In this document: positions 62,678-64,000 of the stretch, piece by piece
Position numbering within the stretch: the stretch's first letter is position 1
Layout: every line of letters starts with the position of its first letter
Origin: SAR202 cluster bacterium AC-647-N09_OGT_505m
GTDB lineage: Bacteria > Chloroflexota > Dehalococcoidia > UBA2985
Length of the DNA stretch: 64,000 bases
Assembly: GCA_009391225.1 (NCBI GenBank)
Contig: VEXC01000002.1
Location: 15,639-79,638, forward strand
Direction: 5' to 3'
Program-made: the position numbers and the translations under genes
Notes under the pieces: model-generated
The model's database searches: none
The model's input: only the letters and a program-made list of their open reading frames with translations
What the model was told of the DNA's origin: nothing

Positions 62678-64000
62678 TTAAGGTTCGCATCGTCCCAACA
62701 TCTCCTGCGCCCCTATCGGTCCGATCGCTCCATAGTTGGACTGGAGAAACGTATCAAATGCAGCGTAAAAGGCGTCCATAGAATCGTAGTCACTCCATTT
62801 TAGAAAGGCTGAAAACCAACTGTCTTCCTCTACGACCATCGGCAAGAAATCAACGAGATATTGGATGGTGTTTTCTCCAATCGTTTGATCCAAAAGGAAA
62901 TGGACAGCGCATGCACCACCCTGGTAGACGTGTGTGGAGTAACCATTGTCGTCGGCTTCGGGCAAGCTGTTGGACTTCCAAGCCTCTAGGGCTTCCCTGG
63001 GGCTGTCTGTGATTCGGGTAGCGAAGAACCAATTGCCGGGGCTGGCCTCGGTTTCTACATGAGAAATGCGTGCCCCCCTGGCGTAGGCTCCGGATTGTAC
63101 GTACTCACGGCATTGGTTATCGAAGCGTTCACTTATTCCGGCGGTGTCAAAATTTGACGCAAGGCCATCGTTCTTGCGCAAGAAAGGATAGACAGCACCG
63201 ATATAGTCCGCTTGACCCTCTGACCACCAGTCAGGTCCGGCACACTTCGGGTCGTACGTGATGTTGTCAAATGCGTCGCAGGTCGGCACACCAAATGCAC
63301 CATGGAGGAGATGAATGTATTCGTGGATTGCGCCTTCTGCGGGGCCCGCCTCTCCATGTTGCTCCAAATAGAAAGGGGTTTCGATGTAAATCCAGATTGG
63401 CTCACCCTCATGGCCGGCGTCGCCGCGACTGGTCACACCCCATCCACCTCCTCCCTTGCCGCCGTCTCGAAATGACTGTTCAACGGCTGATACGTCGTCA
63501 CACATAATATAGTCACACCATATTTGTGCGACCTCCTGGTAGGACTTTTGGTTGGTCCCCGGAATAGGCTCGGTTGGCTCCACATCACCCAGGGTTATGT
63601 CATATCCATTGACGTAAAAGAGTACCACTGGTTCCACCCGGTGAAACTCGTCGGCGAACATAAGGAAGGCCTTCTCGTGGGCGTTTTTGGTCGTTTGCGG
63701 AAATCCGAAGGTTTCGTGAACCGTGTAGGGTATTGAATTACCTATTCGTAAATGGGTACCAGGGTTGTTGGGTTTGCATTTCCCGTCCTCGCAGACTTCT
63801 GACAAGCAATCGTCATTGTGCGTGCACGCTTCACATGCATAGCACTTGAGGCAATTAGAGCCACCGCATCCCCCATATTCGTTCTCTGGAGTCGATGTGG
63901 GAACCTGAGTTGGTGCTGAAGTAGGAACCTGAGTTGGTGCTGAAGCGGGAACCTGAGTTGGTGCTGAAGCAGGAACCTGAGTTGGTGCTGAAGCGGGAAC
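62678..64000 (-). CDS. Secreted HExxH (gluzincin-like) metallopeptidase with octapeptide repeats, 5' end beyond window
   Basis: The frame remains open to the window edge, so the N-terminus (probably a lipoprotein signal) is not seen. The visible start consists of repeats of VPASAPTQ (24 bp each), then a Cys-rich patch CGGSNCLKCYACEACTHNDD-type with CEDGKCKPNN. The peptidase part has AIHEYIHLLHG (HExxH), then WWSEGQADYIGAVY, where the Glu is the expected third zinc ligand of gluzincins. The overall plan, surface anchor plus stalk plus protease, matches the neighbour at 60636. About 440 aa are visible. Confidence 0.8.
   Translation of the reverse strand, partial: VPASAPTQVPASAPTQVPASAPTQVPTSAPTQVPTSTPENEYGGCGGSNCLKCYACEACTHNDDCLSEVCEDGKCKPNNPGTHLRIGNSIPYTVHETFGFPQTTKNAHEKAFLMFADEFHRVEPVVLFYVNGYDITLGDVEPTEPIPGTNQKSYQEVAQIWCDYIMCDDVSAVEQSFRDGGKGGGGWGVTSRGDAGHEGEPIWIYIETPFYLEQHGEAGPAEGAIHEYIHLLHGAFGVPTCDAFDNITYDPKCAGPDWWSEGQADYIGAVYPFLRKNDGLASNFDTAGISERFDNQCREYVQSGAYARGARISHVETEASPGNWFFATRITDSPREALEAWKSNSLPEADDNGYSTHVYQGGACAVHFLLDQTIGENTIQYLVDFLPMVVEEDSWFSAFLKWSDYDSMDAFYAAFDTFLQSNYGAIGPIGAQEMLGRCEP
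63897..64000. repeat. 24-bp tandem repeat coding for VPASAPTQ stalk
   Basis: The unit GGAACCTGAGTTGGTGCTGA then AGCG/AGCA/AGTA is repeated a little over four times up to the window edge, nearly without change. It encodes the octapeptide repeat of the minus-strand peptidase. The copy number beyond the window is unknown. Confidence 0.85.

Noticed and set aside
63897..64000. CRISPR array
   Set aside because: The 24-bp units are directly adjacent without spacers and encode an octapeptide in frame with a protein.

Overview
The window looks like a bacterial chromosome of moderate GC content, most plausibly from the Chloroflexota (Dehalococcoidia/SAR202-like). This is inferred from content, not from a marker-gene search: a DUF177-rpmF-fabD cluster, a GreA carrying a recombinase-type N-terminal domain, a SCO1664/DUF3090 pair, repeated FYGWW-type MFS carriers, and eroded intergenic repeats of the CTGAGCGAAGCGAAGGGT / TCACCACGA type. 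Many genes appear to start with GTG or TTG.

Region 1 (1-34.6 kb) is mostly housekeeping. It opens with a suf Fe-S cluster operon (sufB cut by the window edge, sufC, sufD, sufS, sufU). Then come two PAP2 phosphatase genes (one broken), an MscS channel, a crotonase, leuB, mazG, lexA with an SOS box and promoter, an EVE-domain gene, an aldo/keto reductase, a zinc-ribbon protein, a methyltransferase, proS with a structured leader, and a lipid/ribosome cluster (DUF177, rpmF, fabD, nusB, acpP). These are followed by an M42 peptidase, an MFS carrier, the SCO1664/DUF3090 pair, greA, ftsH, a dead alpha/beta hydrolase, a Gfo/Idh oxidoreductase, tRNA-Leu(CAG), an aquaporin and a DUF2680 protein.

Region 2 (34.6-64 kb) is accessory and visibly fluid. 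It holds transporters (MFS, MMPL, DHA2, DMT), an amidase, a small monooxygenase, two DEAD-box helicases, an AT-rich SDR whose catalytic Lys is replaced, a solitary Sau3AI-type restriction enzyme, several exported lipoproteins and two secreted metallopeptidases. It also holds an integrase remnant and two scars that copy the 3' half of a tRNA. Repeated promoter-like cassettes, often followed by a MKLKS-type lipoprotein signal peptide cut off from any mature protein, are scattered through it.

The most striking item is at 54941-55525 on the minus strand. This AhpD/carboxymuconolactone-decarboxylase-like gene has an in-frame UGA exactly where the second Cys of the redox CxxC belongs. A SECIS-like hairpin begins 6 nt after that UGA, so it is a strong selenoprotein candidate. 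A second in-frame UGA, inside the lipobox of a metzincin lipoprotein (62376-62378), has no such context and looks like a nonsense mutation. No Sec machinery, CRISPR array, rRNA or complete prophage is visible.
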